Source of the DNA: Sinorhizobium saheli
GTDB lineage: Bacteria; Pseudomonadota; Alphaproteobacteria; Rhizobiales; Rhizobiaceae
Assembly: GCF_001651875.1 (NCBI RefSeq)
Contig: NZ_LNQB01000083.1
Span: 315,130-379,129, forward strand
Length of the DNA: 64,000 bases
Direction of reading: 5' to 3'
Shown one piece after another: positions 40,685 through 49,974 of the stretch. The notes beneath the pieces are model-generated. The model had not been told where the DNA came from. It was given only the letters and a program-made list of their open reading frames with translations, and ran no database searches. Numbering within the stretch: position 1 is the stretch's first letter; the number at the start of each line of letters is the position of its first letter. The translations under genes and the position numbers were made by a program.

Positions 40685-41053
40685 TCAGACGAACGCGATT
40701 GCTTGAACAGCAAAATCAGGGTCCGACTCGTAGAGGTCCGCACGCAAGCCGAGCCTCCCGGCTTCGAGGGCTGGCGCGGCGATCGCCCGCGCGGCGTCGA
40801 TAACGGCAGTGAGAAGCTTCTGCTTGGTCTCTGGTGTACGGCCCGGTGCCATCCGCACGATGATTTGGATGAAATGATTATCGACATGCTCATCGCCCAC
40901 GCAGGAGTATGTCGCCTCCCGCGCAAGCGTGCGCACGGCGGAAGGTTTCACAAGGCCGCCATCGCGAACGCAGCGATGGACGGCGAGCGTGAGCCGGTCC
41001 ATGGCTACATGCTCGCCGGCACCCCGGCTATAGTCGATGACGATATGCGGCAT
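40685..41053 (-). CDS. hpaF: HpaF-like 5-carboxymethyl-2-hydroxymuconate delta-isomerase
   Basis: 122 residues; ATG 41053 with GGGGAGA upstream. CHMI belongs to the tautomerase superfamily and needs an N-terminal proline, present here as MPHIVIDYS. Other matches are VGDEHVDNHFIQIIVRM and GRTPETKQKLL. The family enzyme acts in the homoprotocatechuate meta-cleavage pathway; HpaH- and HpaI-like genes lie on the other arm of this divergon. The extradiol dioxygenase that would make its usual substrate is not in the window. Confidence 0.82.
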   Translation of the reverse strand: MPHIVIDYSRGAGEHVAMDRLTLAVHRCVRDGGLVKPSAVRTLAREATYSCVGDEHVDNHFIQIIVRMAPGRTPETKQKLLTAVIDAARAIAAPALEAGRLGLRADLYESDPDFAVQAIAFV

Positions 41054-41067
41054 TTGCGATCTCCCCA

Positions 41068-41928
41068 TCAAGCCGACAGGCGGCACAAGTCCGTAAAGTG
41101 ACGGGACATGCGCTCTGCGTCCGGTGCCATCCCGGTGAACAATTCGAAAGCCGCTGCTGCCTGGTAGACTGTCATGCCGCCGCCACGAAGGGTCCGGCAG
41201 CCTTTTCCTTCGGCGAGAGCAAGGAGCTCCGTGACGAGCGGCATATAGACGATGTCGGCGACCCAATGCCGCGGCAGAAGCCATTCCGGGTCGATCGGCA
41301 AACCAGGATGGCTCTTCATACCCGTCGGCGTCGCGTGGATAAGGCCGTCCGCGGAGTCGAGGGCCCTGCCGACATCCGTCGTGGCGCGCGCACAACCCCT
41401 TGAAAACCGATCGTTCAACTGCCCAGCCAAGGTTTCTGCCCGTTTCGAGTCCTGGTCAAAGATCGACAATGTCTCGATCCCGAGCTTGATTGCGGCATGC
41501 GCCACGGCGACACCGGCGCCGCCGGCGCCAAGCAGGACGGCATGCGACTTCGCGACGTCGGGAAGGCCGCGCTGGAAATTCTCGTAGAAACCGTACCAAT
41601 CAGTGTTGTGGCCGATCCTCTCACCGTCACGAAAGACCACGGTGTTGACCGCACCGAGCATCTCGGCATCTTCGGAAAGGCGATCGAGGTGGGCGATCAC
41701 CGACTGCTTGCACGGATGCGTAATGTTGCTCCCGGCAAAACCGCGCCGCTCTTCCTCATCGAGGAGGTCTGGCAGCGCCGAGGCGGGAAGGCCCCGCTCG
41801 GCCAGGTCGAGAAGCTCGTAGCGATAATCGAGGCCCTGATGTCGAGCCTCCGTTTCGTGGAGCGCCGGGGACTTTGACATCTGAATGTCGGCCCCGATCA
41901 GTCCCACGAGGAATTTTCTGTCGTGCAT
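41068..41928 (-). CDS. aroE: Shikimate/quinate dehydrogenase
   Basis: 286 residues. Substrate domain MSKSPALHE with the shikimate-binding serines, NITHPCKQ with the catalytic lysine, GAVNTVVF and HNTDWYGF with the catalytic aspartate. The cofactor domain has GAGGAGVAVAHAAI. The C-terminal GGGMTVYQAAAAFELFTG closes the family pattern. YdiB/QuiB-like catabolic enzymes have the same motifs; operon context (transporter, aroQ, ring-cleavage genes) favours oxidation of imported shikimate or quinate. Confidence 0.92.
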   Translation of the reverse strand: MHDRKFLVGLIGADIQMSKSPALHETEARHQGLDYRYELLDLAERGLPASALPDLLDEEERRGFAGSNITHPCKQSVIAHLDRLSEDAEMLGAVNTVVFRDGERIGHNTDWYGFYENFQRGLPDVAKSHAVLLGAGGAGVAVAHAAIKLGIETLSIFDQDSKRAETLAGQLNDRFSRGCARATTDVGRALDSADGLIHATPTGMKSHPGLPIDPEWLLPRHWVADIVYMPLVTELLALAEGKGCRTLRGGGMTVYQAAAAFELFTGMAPDAERMSRHFTDLCRLSA

Positions 41929-41945
41929 TGGTATCGCTTCCGACG

Positions 41946-42719
41946 TCAGTGGTGGGCAAGGATTTCGCCGAGGAAGGTTTTCGTGCGTTCGTGCTTGGGA
42001 GACTTGAAGAAGACCTCCGGCTCGGCCTCTTCGATGATTTCTCCGGAGGCCATGAAGATGACGCGATCAGCGACCTGACGGGCAAACCCCATTTCGTGCG
42101 TGACACAGATCATCGTCATGCCGTCACGGGCGAGCCCGATCATGGTGTCGAGCACCTCCTTCACCATTTCAGGATCGAGGGCAGAGGTCGGTTCGTCGAA
42201 GAGCATGACCTTCGGCTCCATGCAGAGCGCACGAGCAATGGCAACGCGTTGCTGTTGTCCGCCGGATAGCTGCGCAGGATACTTTTCCGCCTGATCGAGG
42301 ATTCGAACGCGCTCTAGATATTTTCGAGCCAGTCGCTCTGCGTCAGTGCGGCTTGCGCCCCGAACACGCATCGGGGCAAGTGTACAATTCTGAAGCACGG
42401 TCATGTGCGGGAAGAGATTGAAGCTCTGGAAGACCATTCCCACTTCGCGACGTATCGCATCGATGGATTTGGTGCTTCCGTCGAGTACCTGACCCTCGAC
42501 GACGATCGTGCCTTCCTCGATCGTTTCGAGGGCATTGATACAGCGGATCAACGTTGATTTACCGGAGCCTGACGGCCCGCAGAGGACGATTTTTTCGCCT
42601 TTGCGGACCGACAGGCTGATGGATTTCAAGGCATGGAAAGCGCCGTACCACTTCTGCACGTCCTCAAGGGAAATCAGCGGCGGGTGATCTTTTGCGGAAT
42701 TGAGCACGGAACCCTCCAT
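41946..42719 (-). CDS. Amino-acid-type ABC transporter ATP-binding protein
   Basis: 257 residues from ATG 42719. Walker [10 protein letters not shown], signature LSGGQQQR, Walker [24 protein letters not shown]. GlnQ/HisP class. Operon with the binding protein and two permeases upstream; 17 bases before the shikimate dehydrogenase gene. Confidence 0.94.
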   Translation of the reverse strand: MEGSVLNSAKDHPPLISLEDVQKWYGAFHALKSISLSVRKGEKIVLCGPSGSGKSTLIRCINALETIEEGTIVVEGQVLDGSTKSIDAIRREVGMVFQSFNLFPHMTVLQNCTLAPMRVRGASRTDAERLARKYLERVRILDQAEKYPAQLSGGQQQRVAIARALCMEPKVMLFDEPTSALDPEMVKEVLDTMIGLARDGMTMICVTHEMGFARQVADRVIFMASGEIIEEAEPEVFFKSPKHERTKTFLGEILAHH

Positions 42720-42726
42720 TGCAGCT

Positions 42727-43551
42727 TCAATTGACGGTGAACGGGATGTTCGGAATGGATTCCGGGAACTGCGGCAGGTCGATCGCCATCCACTTCTTCG
42801 TGATGGCGGCAAGCTCACCATTGGACTTGATCTTGTCGATGAAGGCGTTGACGGCTTCGTTCCAGTCCTTCTCGCCGAGACGGGTCCCGACGCCGTTGTA
42901 GGTCGTCAGAAAGTTAATCTTGCGCTCATAGGTGCCGGCACTCGCCGCATCCAGGCGCTGACCATAGAACTGGTTGCCGCCAACCGCCTTTACCTGCCCG
43001 GAGATCAGAGCCTGGATGGTTGCAGCGTCGTCATCAAAGCGGCGAACCGTTGCGGTGGATCCGACGGCGTCCGTTACTGCCTTGTCCTGCGAACTGGACT
43101 TCGGAACGCCGATCTCCCACCCCGCAATGTCTTCAGGCTTCGTAACCGTGTCGGACTTCGCGGCATAAAGCGAAATCGTGTTGGCAGCATAGGGCTTGCT
43201 GTATTGAATTGATTTCGCGCGTTCTTCCGTCATCGCCATCGTTGCGAACAGGATGTCGACCTTGCCGGTCGTAAGCGCCGGAATTCGGTTGGCAACGGCG
43301 AGCGGCTGGAATTGAACCTTCACGCCCAATTCCTTGGCAAAAAGGTTGGCGACGTCAGCGTCGAAACCGTCCTGCACGCCGCTTGTGTTGACGAAGCCCC
43401 ATGGCGCATTGTCGCCCTGGATGCCGACCACAAGCGTGCCCTTTGCCTTGATTTCCTCCACACTTGCCGCGGAGGCGGTGGCAGCACCAACGGTTGCGAA
43501 GGCGACGGTTGCGAGGGCAAGTCCGAGAAAATTCCTACGATTGTTATGCAT
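42727..43551 (-). CDS. ABC transporter binding protein (SBP family 3) with Tat-like leader
   Basis: 274 residues; ATG 43551 with GGAGG-type site. The leader [14 protein letters not shown] carries paired arginines followed by FLG, so Tat export is possible. Mature part: [48 protein letters not shown], typical of polar solute binding proteins. Since the operon degrades shikimate-like or aromatic compounds, the ligand may be a cyclic hydroxy acid rather than an amino acid; this is inference. Confidence 0.9.
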   Translation of the reverse strand: MHNNRRNFLGLALATVAFATVGAATASAASVEEIKAKGTLVVGIQGDNAPWGFVNTSGVQDGFDADVANLFAKELGVKVQFQPLAVANRIPALTTGKVDILFATMAMTEERAKSIQYSKPYAANTISLYAAKSDTVTKPEDIAGWEIGVPKSSSQDKAVTDAVGSTATVRRFDDDAATIQALISGQVKAVGGNQFYGQRLDAASAGTYERKINFLTTYNGVGTRLGEKDWNEAVNAFIDKIKSNGELAAITKKWMAIDLPQFPESIPNIPFTVN

Positions 43552-43592
43552 GCTTCTTCTCCTCCTCAAGAGTTTTGCTTCGAGCGAAGCGG

Positions 43593-44243
43593 TTAGCGGG
43601 CAGCTTTCGCCATCCGTTTTTCGAGGCCGCTTCCTACATGGGAGAGCGGCCAGCAAATGATGAAGTAGATTGCGCCGACGATCCCGAAGACGAGCAGCGG
43701 ACGATAGGTCTGGTTTGAAATGATCTGGCCGACGCGAGTGAGTTCAATGAAGCCGACGAGTGCTGCGAGCGACGTGCCCTTGATGAGCTGGACAAGGAAG
43801 CCGATCGTGGCCGGCAGCGAGATTTTCAGGGCCTGCGGCAAGATGACGTCTTTCATCCGCGAGCCATAATGCAGACCGAGGGCGTTGGCGGCTTCCGTCT
43901 GGCCCTTCGGCACAGCCTCGATGGAGCCGCGCCAGATCTCGCCCAGGAAGGCACTGGCATGGAGCGTGAAGGCGATCGCGACCGCGATCCACGCGTTGAC
44001 CTCGACGCCCAACAGCGCAACGCCGTAATAGACAACGAAGAGCTGCATCAGAAGGGGCGTGCCCTGGAAGATGCCGATGTAGCCTGCGGTGATCGTGCGG
44101 GTGACCTTCTTCTTCGAAGTGCGCAGCAGCGCGATCAGGATTCCGAATATCCCCCCGCCGATGAAGCCCACGATCGCGAGCAGCACGGTCCACTTCAGAC
44201 CCTGCATCAAAAAGAAGAGTTCATCTTCGCCGATGGGACCCAT
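43593..44243 (-). CDS. Amino-acid-type ABC transporter permease
   Basis: 216 residues, HEQRO family, about five helices. Coupling-loop region GSIEAVPKGQTEAANALGL. Pairs with the permease at 44253-44921 (9-base gap). Confidence 0.92.
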   Translation of the reverse strand: MGPIGEDELFFLMQGLKWTVLLAIVGFIGGGIFGILIALLRTSKKKVTRTITAGYIGIFQGTPLLMQLFVVYYGVALLGVEVNAWIAVAIAFTLHASAFLGEIWRGSIEAVPKGQTEAANALGLHYGSRMKDVILPQALKISLPATIGFLVQLIKGTSLAALVGFIELTRVGQIISNQTYRPLLVFGIVGAIYFIICWPLSHVGSGLEKRMAKAAR

Positions 44244-44252
44244 GGCTGCCTC

Positions 44253-44921
44253 CTATCGCGTCGGGTAGTTGAAGTAATGACGAGAAATGAGGGCAAAGAG
44301 GCCCATCATCATCGTCGAGATGACCAGGTAGATAGCGGTCACCATGAAATAGACTTCGAAGCTGCGGAAGGTGTCCGATTCAATGCGCTGAGCGGCCGAG
44401 GTCAGTTCGTAGGCGGCGATTGACGTGCAGACGGACGTTGTCAGTGTCAGCATGATGAACTGGCTCGTGAGCGAGGGATAAATCGCCCGCAGCGCCGGCT
44501 TGAGCACGATGAGCCGGAAGACATCCGCCTTGTGCAGTCCAAGTGCGAAACCGGCCTCGATCTGGCCGCGCGACACGCTCTCGACCCCGCCTCGGATGAT
44601 CTCGATTGCGTAGGCCCCACCATTGATGCCGAGGGCCATGATCGCCGTGACGGTCGGATTGAGGCGGATGCCCATGAGAGGAAGGGCAAAATATATGAAG
44701 AAGATCTGCACGAGGAATGGCGTGTTGCGCACGACCTCGACGAAGACGATCACTGGAGTGCGCGCGATCTCGCTCTTGGAAGTCCTTGCAACAACGCCGA
44801 GGATTCCGATGACGAGTGCGAGGAGCATCCCAGCCAACGCAAGGCCAAGCGTTCCAAGCGAAGCCCATAGCAATTCCGGGGCGCGGTCGAGGACCGCACC
44901 GAAATCAAACCTGTAAGACAT
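44253..44921 (-). CDS. Amino-acid-type ABC transporter permease
   Basis: 222 residues, HEQRO family. Coupling-loop region GGVESVSRGQIEAGFALGL. Forms a heterodimer with the next permease; 45 bases after the TIM-barrel gene. Confidence 0.92.
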   Translation of the reverse strand: MSYRFDFGAVLDRAPELLWASLGTLGLALAGMLLALVIGILGVVARTSKSEIARTPVIVFVEVVRNTPFLVQIFFIYFALPLMGIRLNPTVTAIMALGINGGAYAIEIIRGGVESVSRGQIEAGFALGLHKADVFRLIVLKPALRAIYPSLTSQFIMLTLTTSVCTSIAAYELTSAAQRIESDTFRSFEVYFMVTAIYLVISTMMMGLFALISRHYFNYPTR

Positions 44922-44966
44922 GTAAGACTTCCTCCCTCCGACCGGCTTACGCCGCGTCGGGCCGGA

Positions 44967-45788
44967 TCACTGATCCGGTTTCAAAATCCCCAGTGCGCTG
45001 TCATGCAGATGTTTTAGATGTGCCCCCGGGTCCACCGACCCGACGAGCGGCACTTCGACCGAGACAGCGGTGCCGTATTCGGTTGCAGCCAAGAGCTCCT
45101 TCAATGGCAGTTCGCCTTCTCCAGGAGCAAGCCTGCCGCTTCTCGCCTCGGCGATCATTGCGTCCGATGTTTCGGGAGCGGGCCCGCAAACGTCGCAAAG
45201 CTGGACGTGTTTTACCTTCCCTGCATTTCCGTGCAGCTCGTCGACCGAAGCGCCGTTGCGGAAGAAGTGAATCCCGTCAACGAGGGCACCGGCGTTCTCT
45301 GCTCCACAGGCTTTCACGACCGCCAAGCTGTCGCGGAAGGTCCTAACCGTCCGCCAGCCCATGTTTTCGATGTCGACCGACATGCCATATCGCGCCGCGA
45401 GGGCGCAAAACGCAGAAAAGTTTGCGGCAAGGCGGCCGCCGTCTCGATCATCGCCGCAAACACTCAGCCGGCGCGCCCCTATGTTCGCAGCGGCTGCCAC
45501 GGTCGCCTCATGGGAGACCGCAACGAAGCTCCCGTCGATCACGAAGAACTCGATATCGAACACCTTGACGCCTTCGCCGTCGGCAATTGTCTTGAACTCC
45601 CGGGCACTCTCACTGCCCACCGGCAACTCGTAGAAAGGGGCTCCGGGAAAGGCGGGGTGCAGCCGCAGACCTATCGACGCAAAACCCGCCCGAGCAGCCG
45701 TCACGGCGAATTCCCTGGGCGGCAGCGCGATGGATGAAAAATGCGCCACGCCAAGTTCAAGGCCCGGTCCTGGCGGCGCGACGGTCAT
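44967..45788 (-). CDS. Sugar-phosphate-isomerase/epimerase-like TIM barrel (candidate 3-dehydroshikimate dehydratase)
   Basis: 273 residues; ATG 45788 overlaps the GntR stop by one base (TGATG). AP-endonuclease-2/xylose-isomerase-like barrel with metal-site segments DIENMGWRTV, LVDGIHFFRNG, HVQLCDV and VEVPL. AsbF/QuiC-type 3-dehydroshikimate dehydratases have this fold, and in an operon with aroE and aroQ the protein is a good candidate for turning 3-dehydroshikimate into protocatechuate. A sugar isomerase or epimerase role cannot be excluded. Confidence 0.7.
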   Translation of the reverse strand: MTVAPPGPGLELGVAHFSSIALPPREFAVTAARAGFASIGLRLHPAFPGAPFYELPVGSESAREFKTIADGEGVKVFDIEFFVIDGSFVAVSHEATVAAAANIGARRLSVCGDDRDGGRLAANFSAFCALAARYGMSVDIENMGWRTVRTFRDSLAVVKACGAENAGALVDGIHFFRNGASVDELHGNAGKVKHVQLCDVCGPAPETSDAMIAEARSGRLAPGEGELPLKELLAATEYGTAVSVEVPLVGSVDPGAHLKHLHDSALGILKPDQ

Positions 45789-46525
45789 CACAAGATCCCC
45801 TTTGTCGCGAGATGATTGCGCAGATTGGTTCCCGTGCGGTGGATATGCTGACGCAACATGTCGCAGGAATAGTCCAGATCCCGCGCGACGGCTCCCTGAG
45901 CAATCTCACTGTGCTCCTGGCTGACGTTGCGGTCACCCGACGTGCGGGTCAGGAAAACCCGGCGATAACGGTCGTTGAGATTAAGAAGCAATCTGCAGAA
46001 ATGGAGCAGGATCGGCTTCCCGCAGCCAGAGATGAGTGTCAGATGAAATTCGCGGTGGAGCTCTTCCCAGCGCTCCAATGTCTCCGGCCGAGCCGCGTCG
46101 CGCTCGGTGCGGTTAAGGCGATGCAGCGCGCGCATGACGTTGCCCTCCCACTCCACATCGCCGAGCCGCATGGATTCGCGAAGCGCAAAGACTTCAAACT
46201 CTTCGCGCAGGGTGGTGATCTCTTCCAGATTGGCCAGGGAAATTGGTGAAACGCGATAGCCGCGATTGTCCTCGAACTCCACCAGGCCGTCGGATATCAG
46301 TCGCGCCAATCCTTCACGCAGCGGACTGAGGCTTACGTTGAACGTCTTGCGCGCCTTGTCGAGATTGATCTTGCTGCCGGCCTGAAGCTCGCCGGAGATG
46401 ATAGCCTCACGAAGACGGGATGCAAGCTGGCTCCCAATCGTGTTTTTGCCGTCGTCAAGAAAGCCAGAAGACGATGGGGCATCTTCTGTCGTCGGAGCAA
46501 ATGCGCCGTCGTCATCCGGTACCAT
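45788..46525 (-). CDS. GntR (FadR subfamily) transcriptional regulator
   Basis: 245 residues from ATG 46525 with GGGAGGA upstream; the TTG five residues earlier overlaps that site. Winged helix: LREAIISGELQAGSKINLDKA, SLSPLREGLARLISDGLV, RGYRVSPIS. FCD domain (about 95-235): REFHLTLISGCG, HSEIAQGAVARD. It heads the shikimate/transport operon and is divergent from the dioxygenase operon. Matching ATAA-W-CGATTAT sites in both promoters indicate repression of both arms and of itself. Confidence 0.93.
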   Translation of the reverse strand: MVPDDDGAFAPTTEDAPSSSGFLDDGKNTIGSQLASRLREAIISGELQAGSKINLDKARKTFNVSLSPLREGLARLISDGLVEFEDNRGYRVSPISLANLEEITTLREEFEVFALRESMRLGDVEWEGNVMRALHRLNRTERDAARPETLERWEELHREFHLTLISGCGKPILLHFCRLLLNLNDRYRRVFLTRTSGDRNVSQEHSEIAQGAVARDLDYSCDMLRQHIHRTGTNLRNHLATKGIL

Positions 46526-46563
46526 TGTTCCTCCCAAGGCTCCCCCGACCCAATTGTCGATGA

Positions 46564-46592
46564 TCGATACAATAAACGATTATTTATGTCAA
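46564..46592 (-). promoter_or_regulatory. gntR promoter with GntR operator site
   Basis: On the minus strand TTGACA (46592 to 46587), 17 bases, TATCGA (46569 to 46564). ATAAACGATTAT (46572-46583 on the plus strand) fills the spacer. It differs by one base from the site at 46735-46746. Confidence 0.6.
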
Positions 46593-46727
46593 CTTGGGAG
46601 CGCCGAAATCTGCAGCAAGTCGAGGCCTCAACTAATTCTTGCGACCAATATCTAGTAAAATCAATGTCGTATGCTGCCAAGTCCTCTTCCTGCCGGCTAT
46701 TGGCGGCCGCAAGAATATACGACGGCC

Positions 46728-46756
46728 TTGACAGATAATCGATTATTTGGATAGTC
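46728..46756 (+). promoter_or_regulatory. Dioxygenase-operon promoter with GntR operator site
   Basis: TTGACA (46728-46733), 17 bases, ATAGTC (46751-46756). The perfect palindrome ATAATCGATTAT (46735-46746) lies directly behind the -35 element. The -10 match is weak, so an activator or alternative position is possible. Confidence 0.6.
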
Positions 46757-46777
46757 CGGAACCGGGAGGTAGCCCAC

Positions 46778-47671
46778 ATGGTGATCAAAACCGAGAGCGA
46801 TCTGACGCCAGCCGTCCTCGCTGTGATGAATCGCACTGAAGACCCCCGCCTGCGAGAAATCCTCGTCGCGATGGTCAAGCATCTTCATGCCTTCGTGCGA
46901 GAGGTTCGACTGACGGAGGTCGAGTTTCGGGAGGCGACAGCCATGCTGAATGAGATCGGGAGGCTGCATACCGATCAACACAACGAGTTTGTGCTGATGG
47001 CCGGTTCCCTTGGCGTGTCTTCACTTGTCTGCCTGCTGAACAATGGCGACAGAGGACAGACCGAGACCTCCCAGTCGCTGCTGGGCCCGTTCTGGCGCCT
47101 CAACTCTCCGCGAATCGAAAATGGCGGGACGATCATCCGATCCGAGACGCCGGGCACTCCCTTGTTCGTGCATGCCAAGGTCGTTGACCGCGACGGCAAG
47201 CCAATTGCCGGCGCCGAAGTGGATGTGTGGCATGCATCTCCGGTCGGTCTTTATGAAAACCAGGACCCGGACCAGGCCGAGATGAACTTGCGCGGCAAAT
47301 TCATGACCGACGAGCAAGGTCGGTTCTGGTTCAGGACCGTCAAGATGGTCGGGTATCCGATACCGGTCGATGGCGTGGTCGGACGCCTGCTCAAAGCCCA
47401 GGGACGCCATCCGTACCGACCGGCGCACCTGCATGCACTGATCTTCAAGCACGGATACAAGACGCTGATTTCCCAGGTCTTCGACCCCAGCGACCCGAAC
47501 ATCGACTCCGATGTTCAGTTCGGTGTCACAGCAGCGCTCACCGGCGACTTCATTCGCCATGAGGAGCCCCATCCGACCGAAGCGGATATTCCCGGTCCAT
47601 GGTTCTCGCTCGACTACACCTATGTCATGGAGCCCGGCGAAGCAGTCTTGCCGCGTCCCCCGATTAAATAA
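46778..47671 (+). CDS. Intradiol ring-cleavage dioxygenase (hydroxyquinol/catechol 1,2-dioxygenase type)
   Basis: 297 residues, ATG 46778 with GGGAGGT upstream. The N-terminal dimerisation domain (about 10-110) is that of catechol and hydroxyquinol 1,2-dioxygenases, absent from protocatechuate 3,4-dioxygenase. The Fe(III) ligands are all visible: Tyr159 (GLYEN), Tyr193 (GYPIP), His217 and His219 (RPAHLHA). SLLGPFWR and VDVWHASP fit the family. It opens an aromatic ring between two hydroxyls in the cytoplasm. First gene of the plus arm of the GntR divergon. Confidence 0.92.
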   Translation: MVIKTESDLTPAVLAVMNRTEDPRLREILVAMVKHLHAFVREVRLTEVEFREATAMLNEIGRLHTDQHNEFVLMAGSLGVSSLVCLLNNGDRGQTETSQSLLGPFWRLNSPRIENGGTIIRSETPGTPLFVHAKVVDRDGKPIAGAEVDVWHASPVGLYENQDPDQAEMNLRGKFMTDEQGRFWFRTVKMVGYPIPVDGVVGRLLKAQGRHPYRPAHLHALIFKHGYKTLISQVFDPSDPNIDSDVQFGVTAALTGDFIRHEEPHPTEADIPGPWFSLDYTYVMEPGEAVLPRPPIK

Positions 47672-47695
47672 ATCACGATCAGCAGAGCAAACGAT

Positions 47696-48478
47696 ATGAT
47701 CACCGAAGAAGAACGCCGGGCCGCGGCAGACGCGCTGCTCAAAGCTGAAATCGAGCGGAAGCCGATCATACAGCCAAGCAAGACCTACCCGAACCTCGAA
47801 CTCGAGGACGCCTACCGGATTCAGGCTTTATGGGCGGAGGCGAGGGTTGCCAAGGGCGCACGGATCGTCGGGCATAAGATCGGCCTGACGTCACGCGCAA
47901 TGCAGATGGCTTCGAAAATGACGGAGCCGGACTACGGCTGCATTCTTGACGATGCGCTCTACAACGACGGAGCGCAGATCAGGGCTGACCTGTTTATCAA
48001 GCCGCGCCTCGAGGTCGAGCTGGCCTTTGTCATGGGTGAGGATCTCGTCGGGCCCGCCGTCAGGATCTATGACGTCATGCGTGCGACCGAGTTCGTTGTC
48101 CCGGCGCTCGAGATTATCGACTACCGGACCGAAGTCCCTCGGGCGATCACCGATACCATTGCGGACAACGCGGCTTTCGGCGCCCTCGTCGTTGGCGGCC
48201 GCATAATTCGCCCGATGGACATCGATATCCGTTGGGTCGGAGCCACTCTTTCCAAGAACGGCATCATCGAGGAGTCCGGCGTGTCGGCGGCGATCATGGG
48301 ACATCCGGCAGCCGGCATCGCCTGGCTGGTCAACAAACTTCATGCCGTGGGCGGTGGCCTGAAGAAAGGACAAATAGTCCTTGCCGGCTCCTTCACGCGT
48401 CCTGTCGATATCGCGAGAGGTGATGTCATTCAGGCCGACTACGGCCCTGTTGGCTCCATCGGCGTGTCGTTCGTGTGA
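47696..48478 (+). CDS. hpaH: HpaH-like 2-oxohept-3-ene-1,7-dioate hydratase
   Basis: 260 residues. HpaH/MhpD family: [45 protein letters not shown] with metal-binding glutamates, and [13 protein letters not shown]. The enzyme adds water to a 2-oxo-alkenoate from meta-cleavage. The ribosome binding site is weak, and the 24-base gap to the dioxygenase gene suggests co-translation. Its usual partners HpaD, HpaE and HpaG are not in the window. Confidence 0.88.
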   Translation: MITEEERRAAADALLKAEIERKPIIQPSKTYPNLELEDAYRIQALWAEARVAKGARIVGHKIGLTSRAMQMASKMTEPDYGCILDDALYNDGAQIRADLFIKPRLEVELAFVMGEDLVGPAVRIYDVMRATEFVVPALEIIDYRTEVPRAITDTIADNAAFGALVVGGRIIRPMDIDIRWVGATLSKNGIIEESGVSAAIMGHPAAGIAWLVNKLHAVGGGLKKGQIVLAGSFTRPVDIARGDVIQADYGPVGSIGVSFV

Positions 48479-48486
48479 GGTGCTCG

Positions 48487-49281
48487 ATGGAACATCCCGT
48501 CAATCGTTTCAAGCAGAAGCTTCTTGCCGGTCAAAGCCAGATCGGCCTCTGGTGTGGCCTGCCGGGAAGCTACGCCGCGGAAATCGTCGCGCCTTCGGGT
48601 TTCGATTGGCTCCTGTTCGACACGGAACATTCTCCGGGTGACGTTCTGACCGTCCTGCCACAATTGCAAGCGGTTGCACCATACGAGGTTTCCCCAGTCG
48701 TCCGCCCGGCCATCAACGACCCCGTTCTCATCAAACGTTTCCTCGATATTGGCGTTCAGACCCTGCTCGTTCCCTACGTTCAGAACGCGGTCGAAGCGAA
48801 AGCCGCAGTCGCGGCCGTGCGATATCCTCCGGATGGAATTCGCGGTGTTTCTGCCCTGACGCGCGCCACTCGTTTCGGCCGAGTTGCAAACTATGCGCAA
48901 GATGCGGAACGCGAAATCTGCCTGTTGCTGCAAGTTGAGACGCGGGAAGCGCTTGGCAACCTCGAGTCGATCGGGTCGGTGGAGGGGGTGGACGGCGTAT
49001 TCGTAGGACCGGCAGATCTGGCAGCGAGTTTCGGACACAGGGGCCAACCGAGCCACCCGGAGGTGGTCGATGCAATCGTCGACGCGATTGAACGCCTGAA
49101 AGCATTGGGCAAGCCTGCGGGCATTCTTACCCCGGATGAGAAGTTCGCGGCGCGGTGCATCTCGCTCGGAACACTATTTACGGCCGTTGGTGTCGATGTC
49201 GCTGTTCTGGCAAGGGGATCGGAAGCACTCGCGGCACGATTCGCATCGCAAGGAGCGGACCGCGGTGTCGGAACGCGATGA
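48487..49281 (+). CDS. hpaI: HpaI-family class II pyruvate aldolase
   Basis: 264 residues from ATG 48487 with GAGGTG upstream. HpcH/HpaI family: [24 protein letters not shown] with metal/acid residues, [39 protein letters not shown]. It cleaves a 4-hydroxy-2-oxo acid to pyruvate and an aldehyde. It follows the hydratase by 8 bases, completing a hydratase-aldolase end of a meta-type pathway. The next gene starts inside its 3' end. Confidence 0.9.
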   Translation: MEHPVNRFKQKLLAGQSQIGLWCGLPGSYAAEIVAPSGFDWLLFDTEHSPGDVLTVLPQLQAVAPYEVSPVVRPAINDPVLIKRFLDIGVQTLLVPYVQNAVEAKAAVAAVRYPPDGIRGVSALTRATRFGRVANYAQDAEREICLLLQVETREALGNLESIGSVEGVDGVFVGPADLAASFGHRGQPSHPEVVDAIVDAIERLKALGKPAGILTPDEKFAARCISLGTLFTAVGVDVAVLARGSEALAARFASQGADRGVGTR

Positions 49282-49948
49282 AATCCTCGCTGAAATCGCA
49301 CCGACGGGAGTGATCAGGGCGGCGGTCAACATGTCGAATGCCGCACTTGTCCGACTCGATCCAGTGACAGGCTCTCTGACGGGGCCGAGCGCGCAGATCG
49401 CGCTCGAACTTGCAGCAGAACTCGACTGCGGTTTGTCGCTGGTTCAATACGGATCGGCCGCCGACATTCTTGCGGCTGCCGAAGGCAACGAGTGGGACGT
49501 TGCATTCATTGCTTCCGATCCGTCACGTGTCGACAGGTTCTCCTTCTCGCCCTCCTATACCACGGTGACCGCCAGCTTTCTGGTGTCAGACGGTAGCGCG
49601 CTCGGCAGCGTGGGACATGTCGATGTCGAAGGGGTGCGCATCGCCGCCGCCAGAACCGCTGCGTATACAAAGCAGCTTGAGCGACGGATCAGAAAAGCAA
49701 TCCTCCTCCATACCGCAAATCCCGCCTCCGCCCTGGACATGCTTGTATCCTCGCAGTGCGATGCGGCTGCGGGCTTGACCGAGTCCCTGTCCCGTTTCTG
49801 CAAAGAGAATCCAGGTTTCCGCGTTGTTGAGGGGTCATTCTCGAAAGTGCCTCAGGCGATCGCCGTGCATCGGAGGTGCGTTCACGCTTCAACCTTCCTG
49901 TCGGACTTCGTCCAGCAGCATTGCTGTGCGGACAAGACGGGTAACTGA
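49265..49948 (+). CDS. Leaderless solute-binding-fold protein (SBP family 3-like)
   Basis: 227 residues from GTG 49265 with AGGAG 10 bases upstream; it overlaps the aldolase gene by 17 bases. The sequence follows the family 3 binding-protein pattern ([51 protein letters not shown], and a late [13 protein letters not shown]). It has no signal peptide and is shorter than usual (230-270 mature). Being cytoplasmic, it may be a sensor, a chaperone for an intermediate, or an enzyme, since cyclohexadienyl dehydratases derive from this fold. No transporter adjoins it directly. Confidence 0.75.
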   Translation: MSERDEILAEIAPTGVIRAAVNMSNAALVRLDPVTGSLTGPSAQIALELAAELDCGLSLVQYGSAADILAAAEGNEWDVAFIASDPSRVDRFSFSPSYTTVTASFLVSDGSALGSVGHVDVEGVRIAAARTAAYTKQLERRIRKAILLHTANPASALDMLVSSQCDAAAGLTESLSRFCKENPGFRVVEGSFSKVPQAIAVHRRCVHASTFLSDFVQQHCCADKTGN

Positions 49949-49974
49949 AGCTGGCGGGACGAAAGCCCCAGGCA

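Noticed and set aside
40202-41928. Housekeeping aromatic amino-acid biosynthesis role for aroE and aroQ
   Set aside because: Both are inside a GntR-controlled operon with an importer and ring-cleavage genes; biosynthetic copies are not normally arranged so.
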